From NCBI GenBank assembly GCA_016709725.1, contig JADJMG010000013.1, forward strand, positions 1 to 64,000: a stretch of 64,000 nucleotides of DNA, given 5' to 3'. The notes beneath the pieces were generated by a model that did no database searches, was not told where the DNA came from, and worked only from the letters and a program-made list of their open reading frames with translations. Shown here in pieces: positions 37,652-46,419 of the stretch (positions within the stretch are counted from its first letter, which is position 1; every line of letters begins with the position of its first letter). Origin of the DNA: Bacteroidota bacterium (GTDB lineage Bacteria > Bacteroidota > Bacteroidia > AKYH767-A > OLB10). Made by a program: the position numbers and the translations under genes.

Positions 37652-38281
37652 TTAAAGCGAATAGAAAAAAACCAAGAATAGAAATAACCAAAGTCCGGTG
37701 CTGAAATACCAGTATGAACAAAATAGTTCAAATCGCAAGCCTTCAAATTTATTAGAGAAGTAAATCAATGATTTAACAGGATCTTTCCAGATATCAAATG
37801 ATTTTAAGTTGAGGTAAAATAAATAAATTGTGCCCACTACGATATGTAAAAAGTGAAAACCTGTTATAATATATAAAAAGAGCAAACTCACTTCAAAATT
37901 AACATACAAACCTTGATCTAAAATTGAAAAGACAGCATGTACTTGAAAAGCAATAAAAACCAAAGAAAGTAGGAGGGAAGCCGTCAGGGTAAGTAACATA
38001 TTTTGGGCCTGATCTTGTAAATGATAATTCCGAGAAATCGAAAGTGTATAACTACTAAAAAGCAAGGCAAGCGTACTAATCACAAAGGACTTCGGAAATT
38101 GTACAATGGTTGCAGTAATTTGCTGCGAATTCCAAACAATAAACATAATGGATAATGCGAGGAACAATAAGCCTGATCCCAATAAAGCATAAAATAAAAA
38201 TGCTTTATAAGGTGCAGATCTTTCTTTATAAATTGGGAGAAATGTTTTGCTGGTACCTTTTCCCGTTGTATCTTTCCTCAT
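37652..38281 (-). CDS. Heme-copper oxidase subunit III-like membrane protein
   Basis: This is a polytopic protein of 209 aa with five to six hydrophobic helices. The segment ITGFHFLHIVVGTIYLFYL matches the conserved GxHxLHVxxG helix of subunit III, and the last helix FCSYWYFSTGLWLFLFLVFFY matches the WHFxDxxWxxLF ending. In this copy the helix reads YWYFST, so the usual His is replaced by Tyr. No subunit I or II is adjacent; the neighbouring genes are AlkB and a hypothetical. It may serve another aa3-type or alternative complex encoded elsewhere, or a non-oxidase role. Confidence 0.75.
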   Translation of the reverse strand: MRKDTTGKGTSKTFLPIYKERSAPYKAFLFYALLGSGLLFLALSIMFIVWNSQQITATIVQFPKSFVISTLALLFSSYTLSISRNYHLQDQAQNMLLTLTASLLLSLVFIAFQVHAVFSILDQGLYVNFEVSLLFLYIITGFHFLHIVVGTIYLFYLNLKSFDIWKDPVKSLIYFSNKFEGLRFELFCSYWYFSTGLWLFLFLVFFYSL

Positions 38282-38392
38282 CCCTCAATTCCTTATATCC
38301 AAATATACGATTATTTTTGGTCAAGTCAATATTAATTTTGCGCTAAATGTTGAACGTTTTTTTTCTGCTTTTATTTTTAATTACCTTAGCCG

Positions 38393-39473
38393 ATGATGAA
38401 GAAATCGAATTGGCGCTGGCTAAAATATGTGGTGGCATTGTTCATTCCCATCCTTACCATTCTTGGCTATGTTGGTGGCGGATGGATCCTTATTTTACCT
38501 CTAGTAATCGCTTTTTTGTTAATTCCACTATTTGAACTCTTTTTGCCTTCCGACAACTCAAATTTAGATGAGGTTCAGTCGGAGCTGGAAGGAAGGAATT
38601 TAATGTATGATGGACTTCTTTATTTGATGGTCCCGTTGCAGTATTTTACGCTTTATCTTTTTTTAAAGAAAATAGGGGAGCCCAACCATTCAAACTTTGA
38701 AAGAATTATAATGATAAGTGCGATGGGATTGAATTGTGGAATAATTGGAATTAATGTAGCCCACGAACTCGGACATCGAACGAAGAAATTTGAGATTATA
38801 CTGGCTAAATTACTTCTGTTATCATCACTCTATCTGCATTTTTATATTGAACATAATCGCGGACATCATAAACGAGTGGGAACACACCATGATCCGGCAA
38901 GTGCGCGCTATGGTGAGAGTTTATATTCCTTTTTGGTTCGAAGCATTATTCGTTCTTATTTTTCTGCATTGAACTTAGAAGCAAATCGACTTAAAAACAA
39001 AATCAAAATCCCATTTCAATGAATAATCAAATGATCCATTTCGGAATCATTCAACTTTTACTTCTTATTTCAATTAATTATTTTTTGGGTGGATGGTTAT
39101 GACCTATTTTATTATAGCATCCATTTTAGGTATTTCTCTGCTAGAATCAGTAAACTATATTGAGCACTACGGTATTGGCAGGAAGCAAAAGAAAGATGGT
39201 TCCTTCGAAAAAGTTTTGCATTGTCATTCGTGGAATTCGAATCATGTTATAGGACGATTAGCGCTTTTTGAATTATCACGACATAGCGATCATCATTATA
39301 AAGCAAGCAAAAAGTACCAACTCTTAAATCATCACGAAGAAAGTCCTCAAATGCCAACCGGTTATCCCGGAATGATCATGCTTGCTCTTGTGCCTCCTTT
39401 ATGGTTTAAAGTGATGCATCCGCTCTTAGAAAAAGAAATGCAACGAATGCCAGCAATAGTTAAAGCAGAGTAG
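38393..39473 (+). CDS. alkB: AlkB-type alkane 1-monooxygenase (two frame breaks)
   Basis: This membrane non-heme di-iron hydroxylase shows all histidine boxes: HELGHR (about residue 124), EHNRGHHKRVGTHHDPA (about 154), NYIEHYG and the late box SRHSDHH. It hydroxylates n-alkanes or related chains at the terminal carbon with rubredoxin as electron donor; no rubredoxin gene is beside it. The frame is lost near 39018 after IPFQ, passes through a middle piece (NNQMIHFGIIQLLLLISINYF) and changes again near the T/G run 39081-39089 to reach MVMTYFIIASILG. Repaired length is about 360 aa, normal for AlkB. All motifs are intact, so I treat it as a functional gene with consensus errors. Confidence 0.82.
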
Positions 39474-39493
39474 GAGATCGCGAAGTATCGCGA

Positions 39494-39579
39494 GGAGAGT
39501 CGGAGAGTCGGAGAGTCGGAGAGTCGGAGAGTCGGAGAGTCGGAGAGTCGGAGAGTCGGAGTCCCGATAGCTATCGGGA
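39494..39579. repeat. Eight tandem copies of GGAGAGTC plus a TCCCGATAGCTATCGGGA palindrome
   Basis: Eight perfect 8-bp units run from 39494 to 39557, followed by a partial unit and an 18-bp perfect palindrome at 39562-39579. The remaining gap to 39814 contains TTAGCGAGAAACTTTAG-type and degenerate CCTCCCTGCTGCAAACAGG (39750-39768) repeats. Nothing in 39474-39814 looks coding. Confidence 0.85.
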
Positions 39580-39814
39580 AGGAGAGTAGGAGAGCCTTTG
39601 CGTTTTCTTCGGTTTCGGCGAGAAATTTAGCAATTAACTTCACAGCAAAAACTTTGCGGCTTTACGCCTTAGCGAGAAACTTTAGCGTAGCGCAGCCTTC
39701 ATCAGAGTGAGAAGCAGTTCGAGAGCGAATCTATTCGAGAAGCTTCGCGCCTCCCTGCTGCAAACAGGACTAACATCCAAAATCTGCCTTATCGAGAAAA
39801 TTTAAAGACTTAAA

Positions 39815-40126
39815 CTAGGATTCAATCATTTTAGGTGAATGAATACTCTCTACTAGAGAAAATACTTGTGGTGAATTCGCAAACAAAGGCTTTACTTTAC
39901 TCCATGTAGACCTAAACAACTCGGATTTTCGGTAATTTTCTAAATCATCCATCGACTCCCATTCACTATGCGTATAGAATGCAGTTTCGTCTGAAAAATC
40001 TTTAAAAAGTCGTAATTTTTTACAGCCCGGAAATGATAAAATCATTTCCTTAGATTCATCAAAAGCGTTAATAAAATCTACAACATTTTCTTTCTTAAAA
40101 CTCAAGCGAACAATTCGTGTGATCAT
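39815..40126 (-). CDS. Antibiotic biosynthesis monooxygenase (ABM) family protein
   Basis: A single ferredoxin-like ABM fold of 103 aa is evident from MITRIVRLSFKKENVVDFI, the SFPGCKKLRLFKD strand and the HSEWESMDDLENYRKSELFRSTW segment. Members include heme-degrading, quinol and aldehyde-handling proteins; the specific substrate cannot be read. The ATG at 40126 overlaps the stop of the SAM-hydrolase-family gene in ATGA, so the two are translationally coupled. No heme-binding Asn pattern of IsdG was identified. Confidence 0.82.
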   Translation of the reverse strand: MITRIVRLSFKKENVVDFINAFDESKEMILSFPGCKKLRLFKDFSDETAFYTHSEWESMDDLENYRKSELFRSTWSKVKPLFANSPQVFSLVESIHSPKMIES

Positions 40127-40895
40127 TTAAATTCAATTCTAATATTATCATTCAAACGCAAATTCATCAGTTTGTAAGCATTCTCTTCATTAATGGCAAT
40201 TTCAAGGTGTCCGGCTGCATTAAAGAGCGCTAATGCCGAACCTGATTCTACTGACATATATCGATCACTAATTGTATCTATCGTATGCTGATTTTTCGCA
40301 TCACGACCTCAAACTTGCGTCCTTTACGTTGCTTTTCAAATAAATCTTTGGTGATATTGGTTACAATATTTCCAAAGTCATCAATATAAATCACAATGCC
40401 GTGAATTAATTCATCTTCGATCGTTGGATTAAAGGCCAACCGCTCTATAAACTTGCTGGGGCGAACTCCTAGCTCATATAAATTTTTTCCAGTCAGTAAA
40501 TGCTTCACACTATTCACTAATGTGGGTAAATCGAAAAGATGCTTAGATCCTTCAGCGATGGTAATTTTAACCATATCGATAGGAGCTTCGTCAAAAACCA
40601 AACTGAAAAAACCATCGTTTACACCAATAAAAATTTGTCCGTCCTTTTTGATCGCAATTAACTCAGAAGGATAGCCCAGTTGCTTATGAACACCAATAAT
40701 ATGCAAAGTGCCTGCAGGATAATTAGGATATGCGTTTTTGAAAATATATGCGGCCTGTTGAATATTATGACGAGCCACTTGGTGAGAAATATCAATAAAT
40801 TGTAAATCAGACTGAAAAGAAAGGAGCATACCTTTGATGGCGCCAATATGATAATCTCGCGTGCCCCAATCTGTTGTAAATGTTAGTATTCCCAT
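40123..40895 (-). CDS. SAM hydroxide adenosyltransferase (DUF62/chlorinase-fluorinase family)
   Basis: The N-terminal domain carries ILTFTTDWGTRDYHIGAIKG, the SAM-binding Asp region, IDISHQV (with the family His) and GVNDGFFSLV. A C-terminal beta barrel follows. Members convert SAM plus hydroxide to adenosine and methionine, or in rare cases halogenate SAM. One base is missing in the A-run (plus-strand T-run 40292-40296). Repair yields VVMRKNQHTIDTISDRYMS ... NDNIRIEFK and a stop at 40123-40125 overlapping the ABM gene. ATG 40895 (MGILTFTTDWG) is preferred over 40916 on family N-termini. Confidence 0.85.
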
Positions 40896-40980
40896 CAATT
40901 CGTCAAAAATATCCAATTAAATTACGCAATCGAAGAAATTTATCAAGCAAAATAGATTTATTTTTTAGATTTTTGTAGAT

Positions 40981-41271
40981 ATGAGACCCACAAACGAGAG
41001 TTCGCTAGGAGATGTGATTAAAGATATGCTTCGAAAATATGAGTTAGAGAATGGTTTGTGGAATACAAAAATTAGAGATGCCTGGGATAAATGTGTCGCT
41101 AAACCCATCGTACAGCGTACGCTAAGCATGAAATTTATGGAAGGGACACTCACCGTAAATTTGAACTCTTCTGTTGTTAGAAATGAATTAGAACTATTAA
41201 AAACGGATATAATATCTTCATTAAATTTGGAATTGAAACAAGATGTTATAACGGATATAAAATTTTTTTAA
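40981..41271 (+). CDS. DUF721/DciA-like protein
   Basis: A 96-aa protein with SLGDVIKDMLRKYELENGLWNTKIRDAWDKCVAKPIVQRT and a KH-like MKFMEGTLTVNLNSSVVRNELELLKTDI half matches the DciA/DUF721 fold. In bacteria lacking DnaC, DciA helps load the replicative helicase DnaB. This Bacteroidota version is short and lacks the C-terminal extension. It is transcribed with the small membrane protein one base downstream. Confidence 0.8.
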   Translation: MRPTNESSLGDVIKDMLRKYELENGLWNTKIRDAWDKCVAKPIVQRTLSMKFMEGTLTVNLNSSVVRNELELLKTDIISSLNLELKQDVITDIKFF

Positions 41272-41272
41272 G

Positions 41273-41389
41273 ATGCGAAAAGAAGCCAAAGGACATGGAT
41301 ATTCACTTTATGAGAAAGTAGTATTATCAGCGTTGTTGTTTTTTTTCTTAAGTATGCTCTTTATGTTTTTTGTATTGCCTCGTATTTAA
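41273..41389 (+). CDS. 38-aa single-pass membrane protein
   Basis: The reading frame begins one base after the DciA-like stop. It encodes a polar N-terminus MRKEAKGHGYSLYEKV, one strong hydrophobic helix (VLSALLFFFLSMLFMFFVL) and ends PRI. It is too short for family recognition, but the tight spacing and the terminator directly after it support a real gene of the same transcript. Function unknown. Confidence 0.5.
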   Translation: MRKEAKGHGYSLYEKVVLSALLFFFLSMLFMFFVLPRI

Positions 41390-41395
41390 AACAGA

Positions 41396-41420
41396 AAACC
41401 CCGGATATTTCCGAGGCTTT
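41396..41420. terminator. Bidirectional terminator between the DciA unit and ndk
   Basis: CCCCGGA-TATT-TCCGAGG forms a stem with one mismatch, flanked by AAAA and TTTCT. It lies between convergent genes. Confidence 0.6.
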
Positions 41421-41443
41421 CTAGTACTTAATCTTTATCTGAT

Positions 41444-41863
41444 TTAGAATCGCTCAAGCATCGAGAAGAAAAAGTTTCCTTCGATAGCTGCATTTTCATC
41501 ACTATCTGATCCGTGAACAGCGTTTGCTTCAATGGACTTAGCATATAAATTACGAATAGTACCTTTTTCAGCTTTCGTTGGATCCGTTGCTCCAATTACA
41601 TTTCTGAAATCTTCAACTGCATTTTCTTTCTCAAGAATTACTGCAACGATTGGTCCTGACGACATGTATTTTACCAAATCATTGTAAAAGGGACGTGCAC
41701 TATGTACAGCATAAAATTCACCCGCTTTCTCTGGCGTAAGGCGCATGTATTTCATAGCAATAATTTTAAATCCTGCTTGTGTGATGTGATTTAAAATAGC
41801 TCCAATATGGCCATTTTGAACCCCATCGGGCTTAATCATCGTAAATGTTCTGTTTGTGCTCAT
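41444..41863 (-). CDS. ndk: Nucleoside diphosphate kinase
   Basis: Ndk transfers the terminal phosphate of ATP to nucleoside diphosphates through a phospho-His intermediate. The protein starts RTFTMIKPDGV, has VHSARPFYNDLVKYMSSGP and ends with the active-site NAVHGSDSDENA. The length of 139 aa and all substrate-contact segments (RNVIGATDP) are typical. It diverges from the DHH phosphoesterase gene. Confidence 0.97.
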   Translation of the reverse strand: MSTNRTFTMIKPDGVQNGHIGAILNHITQAGFKIIAMKYMRLTPEKAGEFYAVHSARPFYNDLVKYMSSGPIVAVILEKENAVEDFRNVIGATDPTKAEKGTIRNLYAKSIEANAVHGSDSDENAAIEGNFFFSMLERF

Positions 41864-41923
41864 TTTTATTTTTTATTTGTCTTTTTGCGTGTGCAAAGGT
41901 AATTGGATTAATTTTGATCTGGA

Positions 41924-43345
41924 ATGTCAAATTATGAATTTAATCCTCAAGTTAAAAAGTCGATAAAAGACTTATTATCTTCGCCTAAAGAGGTGGTAAT
42001 CACCACTCACCATAAACCAGATGGAGATGCATTAGGATCTTCGTTGGGATTATTACATATTTTAAAAGCGCTGGGGCATCGCGTTACCGTTGTTGTCCCT
42101 AGCGAATTTCCATCATTTTTGAATTGGATGAATGGGAGCAAAGAAGTCATCGATTTTATTAGAAATCCTAAAGCCGCTAAGGAACATCTTTCCAAAGCGG
42201 AGGTAGTTTTTTGCTTAGATTTTAATGACCCCTCACGAGTTGAGAAATTGCAATCCGATTTAATGAATGTAAAGGTGCCCATGATTCTCATCGATCATCA
42301 CCTGGATCCTAAAAAAGGATTTTGTGACTATCAGTTTTCATTTCCTTCCATTGGTTCCACCGCCGAATTATTGGTTCATATCATGATGGATTTTGGCTGG
42401 GATGAACACTTAAATAGAGATAGCGCTGAATGTTTGTATACCGGAATCATGACCGACACCGGTAGCTTTCGTTTTAATTCGGTGACCGATCAAACGCATT
42501 TAGTCATTGCTCGATTAATGAAAGAAGGCGTGCGCAATGATCGTATTCATGAATTGATTTATGATACGAACTCTTTTATTCGAACTAAATTTTTAGGGTA
42601 TACCCTCAGCGAAAAAATGCAACAAATTGAGGCGTATAATGTCATCATCTTTACAGCTTCACAGTCTGACATGGATCGATTTAATCACGAGCCTGGAGAC
42701 TTGGAAGGTATCGTAAACTTCGGATTGAGTATTAAAAAAATGAAAGTGGCTGTGCTCTTTAGTGAGCGCGATGGCCTTGTTAAAATTTCATTTAGATCGA
42801 AAGGAAAATTCTCGGTGAAGTTTTTAATACTGATTTTAATGGGCTTTTCTTCTTGTGGTCCATCAACTACGGAGAAGGAAAAAGTGGCCCCACAGCCAAC
42901 TAATTCGGAAGAACTTAAAGAGTCATTAATTCAACAAAATCGTCAATTAATTGCAGAAGAAATTGAAATGATTGATGCTTATGTAGAGCGTCATGGATTA
43001 AAATTAGATACTACATCCACGGGCTTACGCTATAAAATTTTAGAGAAAACAGAGGGTAGAGAAGTGCGGTTGATGAAAGATGTAACACTTAGCTATTCAG
43101 CGTCATTATTGAATGGCGATCTTTGTTATTCAAGTGATACCAGTGGACAATTAAGTTTTACTATTGGGCAATCAAATCAGCCCAGTGGATTACAAGAAGG
43201 AATTTTAAAAATGAAAGAAGGACAAAAAGCGATATTCATTGTACCTTCCTATTTGGGATATGGGATTACCGGAGATGAACTATGCATTCCGGGAAGTTCC
43301 TCTATACTTTACAAAGTGAAATTAGAAAAAGTAAGTCAGCAATAA
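41924..43345 (+). CDS. DHH phosphoesterase fused in frame to a GldI-like FKBP lipoprotein
   Basis: Residues 1-297 are an NrnA-like DHH/DHHA1 phosphoesterase (ITTHHKPDGDALGSSLG, CLDFND, LIDHHLDP, GIMTDTGSFRF) that normally continues with a GGGHxxA(A)G motif. That segment is absent. The frame runs directly from KISFRSKGKFS into VKFLILILMGFSSC (about residue 298-311), a lipoprotein signal, followed by an FKBP-type isomerase domain (GLRYKILEKTEGREV ... GILKMKEGQKAIFIVPSYLGYG). A GTG at 42813 could start the lipoprotein independently, but the phosphoesterase is then truncated by about 40 residues. The layout ndk-DHH-gldI-FKBP is typical, with two separate genes. Deletion or mis-assembly at about 42814 is likely. 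Confidence 0.75.
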   Translation: MSNYEFNPQVKKSIKDLLSSPKEVVITTHHKPDGDALGSSLGLLHILKALGHRVTVVVPSEFPSFLNWMNGSKEVIDFIRNPKAAKEHLSKAEVVFCLDFNDPSRVEKLQSDLMNVKVPMILIDHHLDPKKGFCDYQFSFPSIGSTAELLVHIMMDFGWDEHLNRDSAECLYTGIMTDTGSFRFNSVTDQTHLVIARLMKEGVRNDRIHELIYDTNSFIRTKFLGYTLSEKMQQIEAYNVIIFTASQSDMDRFNHEPGDLEGIVNFGLSIKKMKVAVLFSERDGLVKISFRSKGKFSVKFLILILMGFSSCGPSTTEKEKVAPQPTNSEELKESLIQQNRQLIAEEIEMIDAYVERHGLKLDTTSTGLRYKILEKTEGREVRLMKDVTLSYSASLLNGDLCYSSDTSGQLSFTIGQSNQPSGLQEGILKMKEGQKAIFIVPSYLGYGITGDELCIPGSSSILYKVKLEKVSQQ

Positions 43346-43347
43346 AT

Positions 43348-44217
43348 ATGAAAAAAATATCGATTTTAATACTAAGTTTTGTGGTGATGGGCGTTGGTTT
43401 ACTTTCCATTACTTCCTGCAATAAAGATGGTTTTTCCATTACCTCTTCGGGGTTGCGTTATGAATTTATTGAACAATTAGAAGGTAGAAAACCGGTGATC
43501 GGCGACATGATGCGCATGCATCTCATCTATAAAGATAAAAACGGAAAAGAAATTTATAATTCGGCAGAACTTGGTGAATCTTTTGTTTTAGAATTGACAC
43601 AACCCACCTTTGTTGGCGGATTAGAAGAAGGATTTGCCATGATGGCGGAAGGTGATTCAGCCATCTTCTTAGTCAATGCAGACTCCGTGTTTGATAAAAC
43701 CTTTAAACAACCTTTACCTGCCAATATTGATTCGCAAGACTTACTACGATTTGAAGTTCGATTGAAAAAAGTACTTACTGCAACTGAATACAGAAACGAA
43801 TCAAAACATAATACAGAATACAATCAGGTTGAAGAATTACGACAAATAGAAATGTATTTAGGTGATAATTCTATTTCCGTACCACCTGCTAAGCCGGGCG
43901 TATATTTCATCGTTTTCCAAGAAGGCAAAGGAGCAAAACCAAAGATTGGCGATCAAGTAGAAATTAAATATACGGGAAGTTTTTTAGGCGGAGAAATGTT
44001 TGATGCTTCCGGAAACAAAGGTCAAAACTTAATATATAGACTAGGGGATGGGACGCATTTGATCGCTTGGGAAGAAGCCATTTCTTCTATGCAACCTGGA
44101 GGAGTCGCACGACTTATTTTATCATCCAGCAACGCTTATGGAACTGCAGGACTCGATCCAATCCCCCCGAATACTCCGATTATTTACGATATTGAATTAG
44201 TGCGTTGCGGTTTTTAG
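43348..44217 (+). CDS. Lipoprotein with two FKBP-type peptidyl-prolyl isomerase domains
   Basis: The start at ATG 43348 gives a lipoprotein signal MKKISILILSFVVMGVGLLSITSC. Two FKBP-like domains follow: residues about 30-145 (GLRYEFIEQLEGRKPVIGDMM ... GGLEEGFAMMAEGDSAIFLV) and about 180-289 (GVYFIVFQEGKGAKPKIGDQVEIKYTG ... AISSMQPGGVARLILSSSNAYG). The protein is likely periplasm-facing and assists folding of exported proteins. It follows the fused DHH-GldI-like gene by 2 bp and is probably the accessory FKBP often found behind gldI in gliding or T9SS-related loci. Confidence 0.85.
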   Translation: MKKISILILSFVVMGVGLLSITSCNKDGFSITSSGLRYEFIEQLEGRKPVIGDMMRMHLIYKDKNGKEIYNSAELGESFVLELTQPTFVGGLEEGFAMMAEGDSAIFLVNADSVFDKTFKQPLPANIDSQDLLRFEVRLKKVLTATEYRNESKHNTEYNQVEELRQIEMYLGDNSISVPPAKPGVYFIVFQEGKGAKPKIGDQVEIKYTGSFLGGEMFDASGNKGQNLIYRLGDGTHLIAWEEAISSMQPGGVARLILSSSNAYGTAGLDPIPPNTPIIYDIELVRCGF

Positions 44218-44349
44218 ATATTAGACTTTAGATTTTGGATTTTTGACATTTGAAGCTTAAATTTCCTGCAGACCTGCTTTCGCGTAGCCTCACGACCAAG
44301 ATTCAACCACAACATCCAACATCTAACTTCTAACATCCAAAAAAGGGCA

Positions 44350-44380
44350 TAAAAAAAGCCTCTGCAAGCAGAGGCTTTTC
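44350..44380 (-). terminator. Rho-independent terminator of the histone-like gene
   Basis: AGCCTCTGC (44357-44365) pairs with GCAGAGGCT (44368-44376). On the minus strand it is followed by seven T residues. Confidence 0.75.
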
Positions 44381-44399
44381 TGTTAACCCAAGAAGACAA

Positions 44400-44818
44400 T
44401 TATTTCTTCTTGGAAGCTTTTCTAGCTGATTTTTTAGCTGCTTTTCTTGGAGCTGCTTTTTTTGTTGCTTTTCTAGCTGTTTTTTAGCTGCTTTTTTAGC
44501 TGCTTTCTTAGGAGCTGCTTTTCTTGTAGCTTTTTTAGCTGACTTCTTAGCTGCTTTTCTTGGAGCTGCTTTTCTTGTCGCTTTTTTAGCAGTCTTTTTA
44601 GCTGCTTTTTTAGCTGTTTTCTTAGCTGCTTTTCTTGGAGCTGCTTTTTTAGCTGCTTTTTTAGCTGCTTTCTTTGGTGACTTCTTAGCTGCTTTCTTAG
44701 CTGCTTTCTTTTTAGGAGCGGCCATAGCATCAACGTTAGTCATTTTGAAACCGATTACGCGAGTAGCGCCGGCTGCACTTGGTGTAGTGCTTGTTTTCAT
44801 TTCCATGTTTTGTTTCAT
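44400..44818 (-). CDS. Histone H1-like Lys/Ala-rich DNA-binding protein
   Basis: After about 30 N-terminal residues (ending VIGFKMTNVDAMA) the protein consists of Lys/Ala/Pro/Arg repeats: KKAAKKAAKKSPKKAAKK, RKAAPRKAAKK, and similar. This resembles eukaryotic linker histone tails and bacterial H1-like proteins that compact DNA. The frame breaks at the T-run 44480-44485 (A-run in sense). Repair continues the repeat as KKTARKATKKAAPRKAAKKSARKASKKK with a stop at 44400-44402 and about 139 aa. The repeat region is intrinsically disordered. The terminator directly after supports the corrected end. Confidence 0.8.
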
Positions 44819-44981
44819 GATGATTTTGTTTTGAATTGGGTTAACGATTATTTGTTGTGGTTATACTGTCACTATTATTTTTTTGTTACATTTTCTGTAA
44901 CCTTTTTCCATCTGACACTTTTCACCTAACATCTTCTCATTAATTCCAACGACATGGTGCAATACTTTTCTTCATCAAGGT

Positions 44982-46232
44982 TTAGTTTATTTGAGTCACT
45001 ATTTTATCTACGTTATACTTACCAGCTTTTAAATTCTCATGTATATCTTTAAATGCACTGATTGTATAATTTACATCTTCGAATGTATGTACTGCAGTTG
45101 GAATTAGACGCAGCAATATTACACCTTTTGGAACTACTGGATATACGACCATCGAACAGAAGATATCATAGTTCTCGCGCAAATCTAATATTAAATTCGT
45201 TGCCTCCGGAATCGTACCATTTAAGAAAACGGGGGTAACTGGTGAATCGGTATTTCCAATTTCAAATCCTGCATCCTTCAATCCACGTTGAAGTGCATTG
45301 GTGATCTTCCACAAATTTTCTTTTAATTCAGGTCGCGTTCTTAATAACTCCAATCGTTTTAATGCACCAACCACTAATGGCATCGGCAACGCTTTTGCGA
45401 AAATTTGAGAACGCATATTATAACGTAAGTATTCTACGATTTGTGCATCACTACTAATAAAGGCGCCAATCAATGCCATTGATTTAGCAAATGTACCAAA
45501 GTAAATATCGATCCCATCTTGACATCCTTGATGCTCACCAACTCCAGCTCCCGTTTTTCCCATTGTTCCAAATCCATGGGCATCATCAACAAATAATCGG
45601 AAATTGAATTTATCTTTTAAGGCAACAATCTCTTTTAATTTTCCTTGATCACCCGACATTCCAAATACACCTTCTGTAATAACTAAGATGCCACCTGTTG
45701 TATCCGCTACTAATTTAGTAGCACGCTCCAATTGTTTTGCTAGGCTGGTCATATCATTATGTGGATACACAAAACGTTTTCCCATATGTAAACGCAATCC
45801 ATCTATTATACATGCATGCGATTCCGAATCGTAAACAATCACATCATGGCGATCAACTAAACAATCGATAGCACTCACCATACCTTGGTATCCGTAATTC
45901 AAAAGGATGGTATCTTCCTTTTTCATGAATTGGCTCAATTCATTTTCTAATTGTTCATGCAAATTAGAATTACCCGACATCATGCGAGCACCCATCGGTA
46001 ATGCCAAACCATAATTAGCCGAAGCTTCCGCATCTGCCTTTCTTACTTCTGGATGATTTGCTAAACCTAAGTAATTATTTAAACTCCAAACTAATTTCTC
46101 TTTTCCACGAAACACCATCTTATTAGAAATATCACCTTCCAACTTTGGAAAAGTGAAATAACCATGTGCATCCTTCGCATGCATTCCAAGCGGACCCCTA
46201 TTCTTCTGGATCTTTTCGAATATATCTACCAT
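44982..46232 (-). CDS. PLP-dependent alpha-oxoamine synthase, serine palmitoyltransferase-like
   Basis: Visible are the N-terminal NNYLGLANHPEVRKA, Gly-rich MGARMMSGNSNLHEQLE, the LNYGYQG loop, VDDAHGFGTMGKTGAG (PLP-pairing DDAH) and the Schiff-base Lys in TFAKSMA. This is the family of serine palmitoyltransferase, 2-amino-3-ketobutyrate CoA ligase and BioF. The Bacteroidota clade starting MVDIFEKIQKNRGPLG is usually considered sphingolipid-type serine palmitoyltransferase; BioF or Kbl cannot be excluded. The 416-aa product is standard. It is transcribed away from bamD. Confidence 0.85.
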   Translation of the reverse strand: MVDIFEKIQKNRGPLGMHAKDAHGYFTFPKLEGDISNKMVFRGKEKLVWSLNNYLGLANHPEVRKADAEASANYGLALPMGARMMSGNSNLHEQLENELSQFMKKEDTILLNYGYQGMVSAIDCLVDRHDVIVYDSESHACIIDGLRLHMGKRFVYPHNDMTSLAKQLERATKLVADTTGGILVITEGVFGMSGDQGKLKEIVALKDKFNFRLFVDDAHGFGTMGKTGAGVGEHQGCQDGIDIYFGTFAKSMALIGAFISSDAQIVEYLRYNMRSQIFAKALPMPLVVGALKRLELLRTRPELKENLWKITNALQRGLKDAGFEIGNTDSPVTPVFLNGTIPEATNLILDLRENYDIFCSMVVYPVVPKGVILLRLIPTAVHTFEDVNYTISAFKDIHENLKAGKYNVDKIVTQIN

Positions 46233-46392
46233 CTCTTTCTTTAATATACTTTTTTTCTTTCGCTAACGTTGTTGTTAATGTGCTCAAGAATGTGACCGAA
46301 ATATCATAACAATATTAAGATCAAAAGTCTGTGCAACCATAATGTTTTCAACATTCATTTGTTAATCAACTTAATTACAAATTTCAATTCTG

Positions 46393-46400
46393 TATCTTTG
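46393..46400 (+). promoter_or_regulatory. -7 box of the bamD operon
   Basis: TATCTTTG is a perfect TAnnTTTG element 19 bp before the bamD start. A matching -33 TTTG at exactly 19 bp is not present. Confidence 0.5.
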
Positions 46401-46419
46401 TATCACCAATGAAAAATCA

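Noticed and set aside
39480..39643. A minus-strand frame reading SPTLRLSD repeats, and a CRISPR-like array
   Set aside because: The SPTLRLSD protein is the translation of the 8-bp tandem repeat. There are no spacers, so it is not a CRISPR array.
44473..44733. A Lys/Gln/Leu-rich frame over the histone-like gene
   Set aside because: It is the shifted frame of the same KAAKK repeat; only the KAAKK frame has a unique N-terminus.
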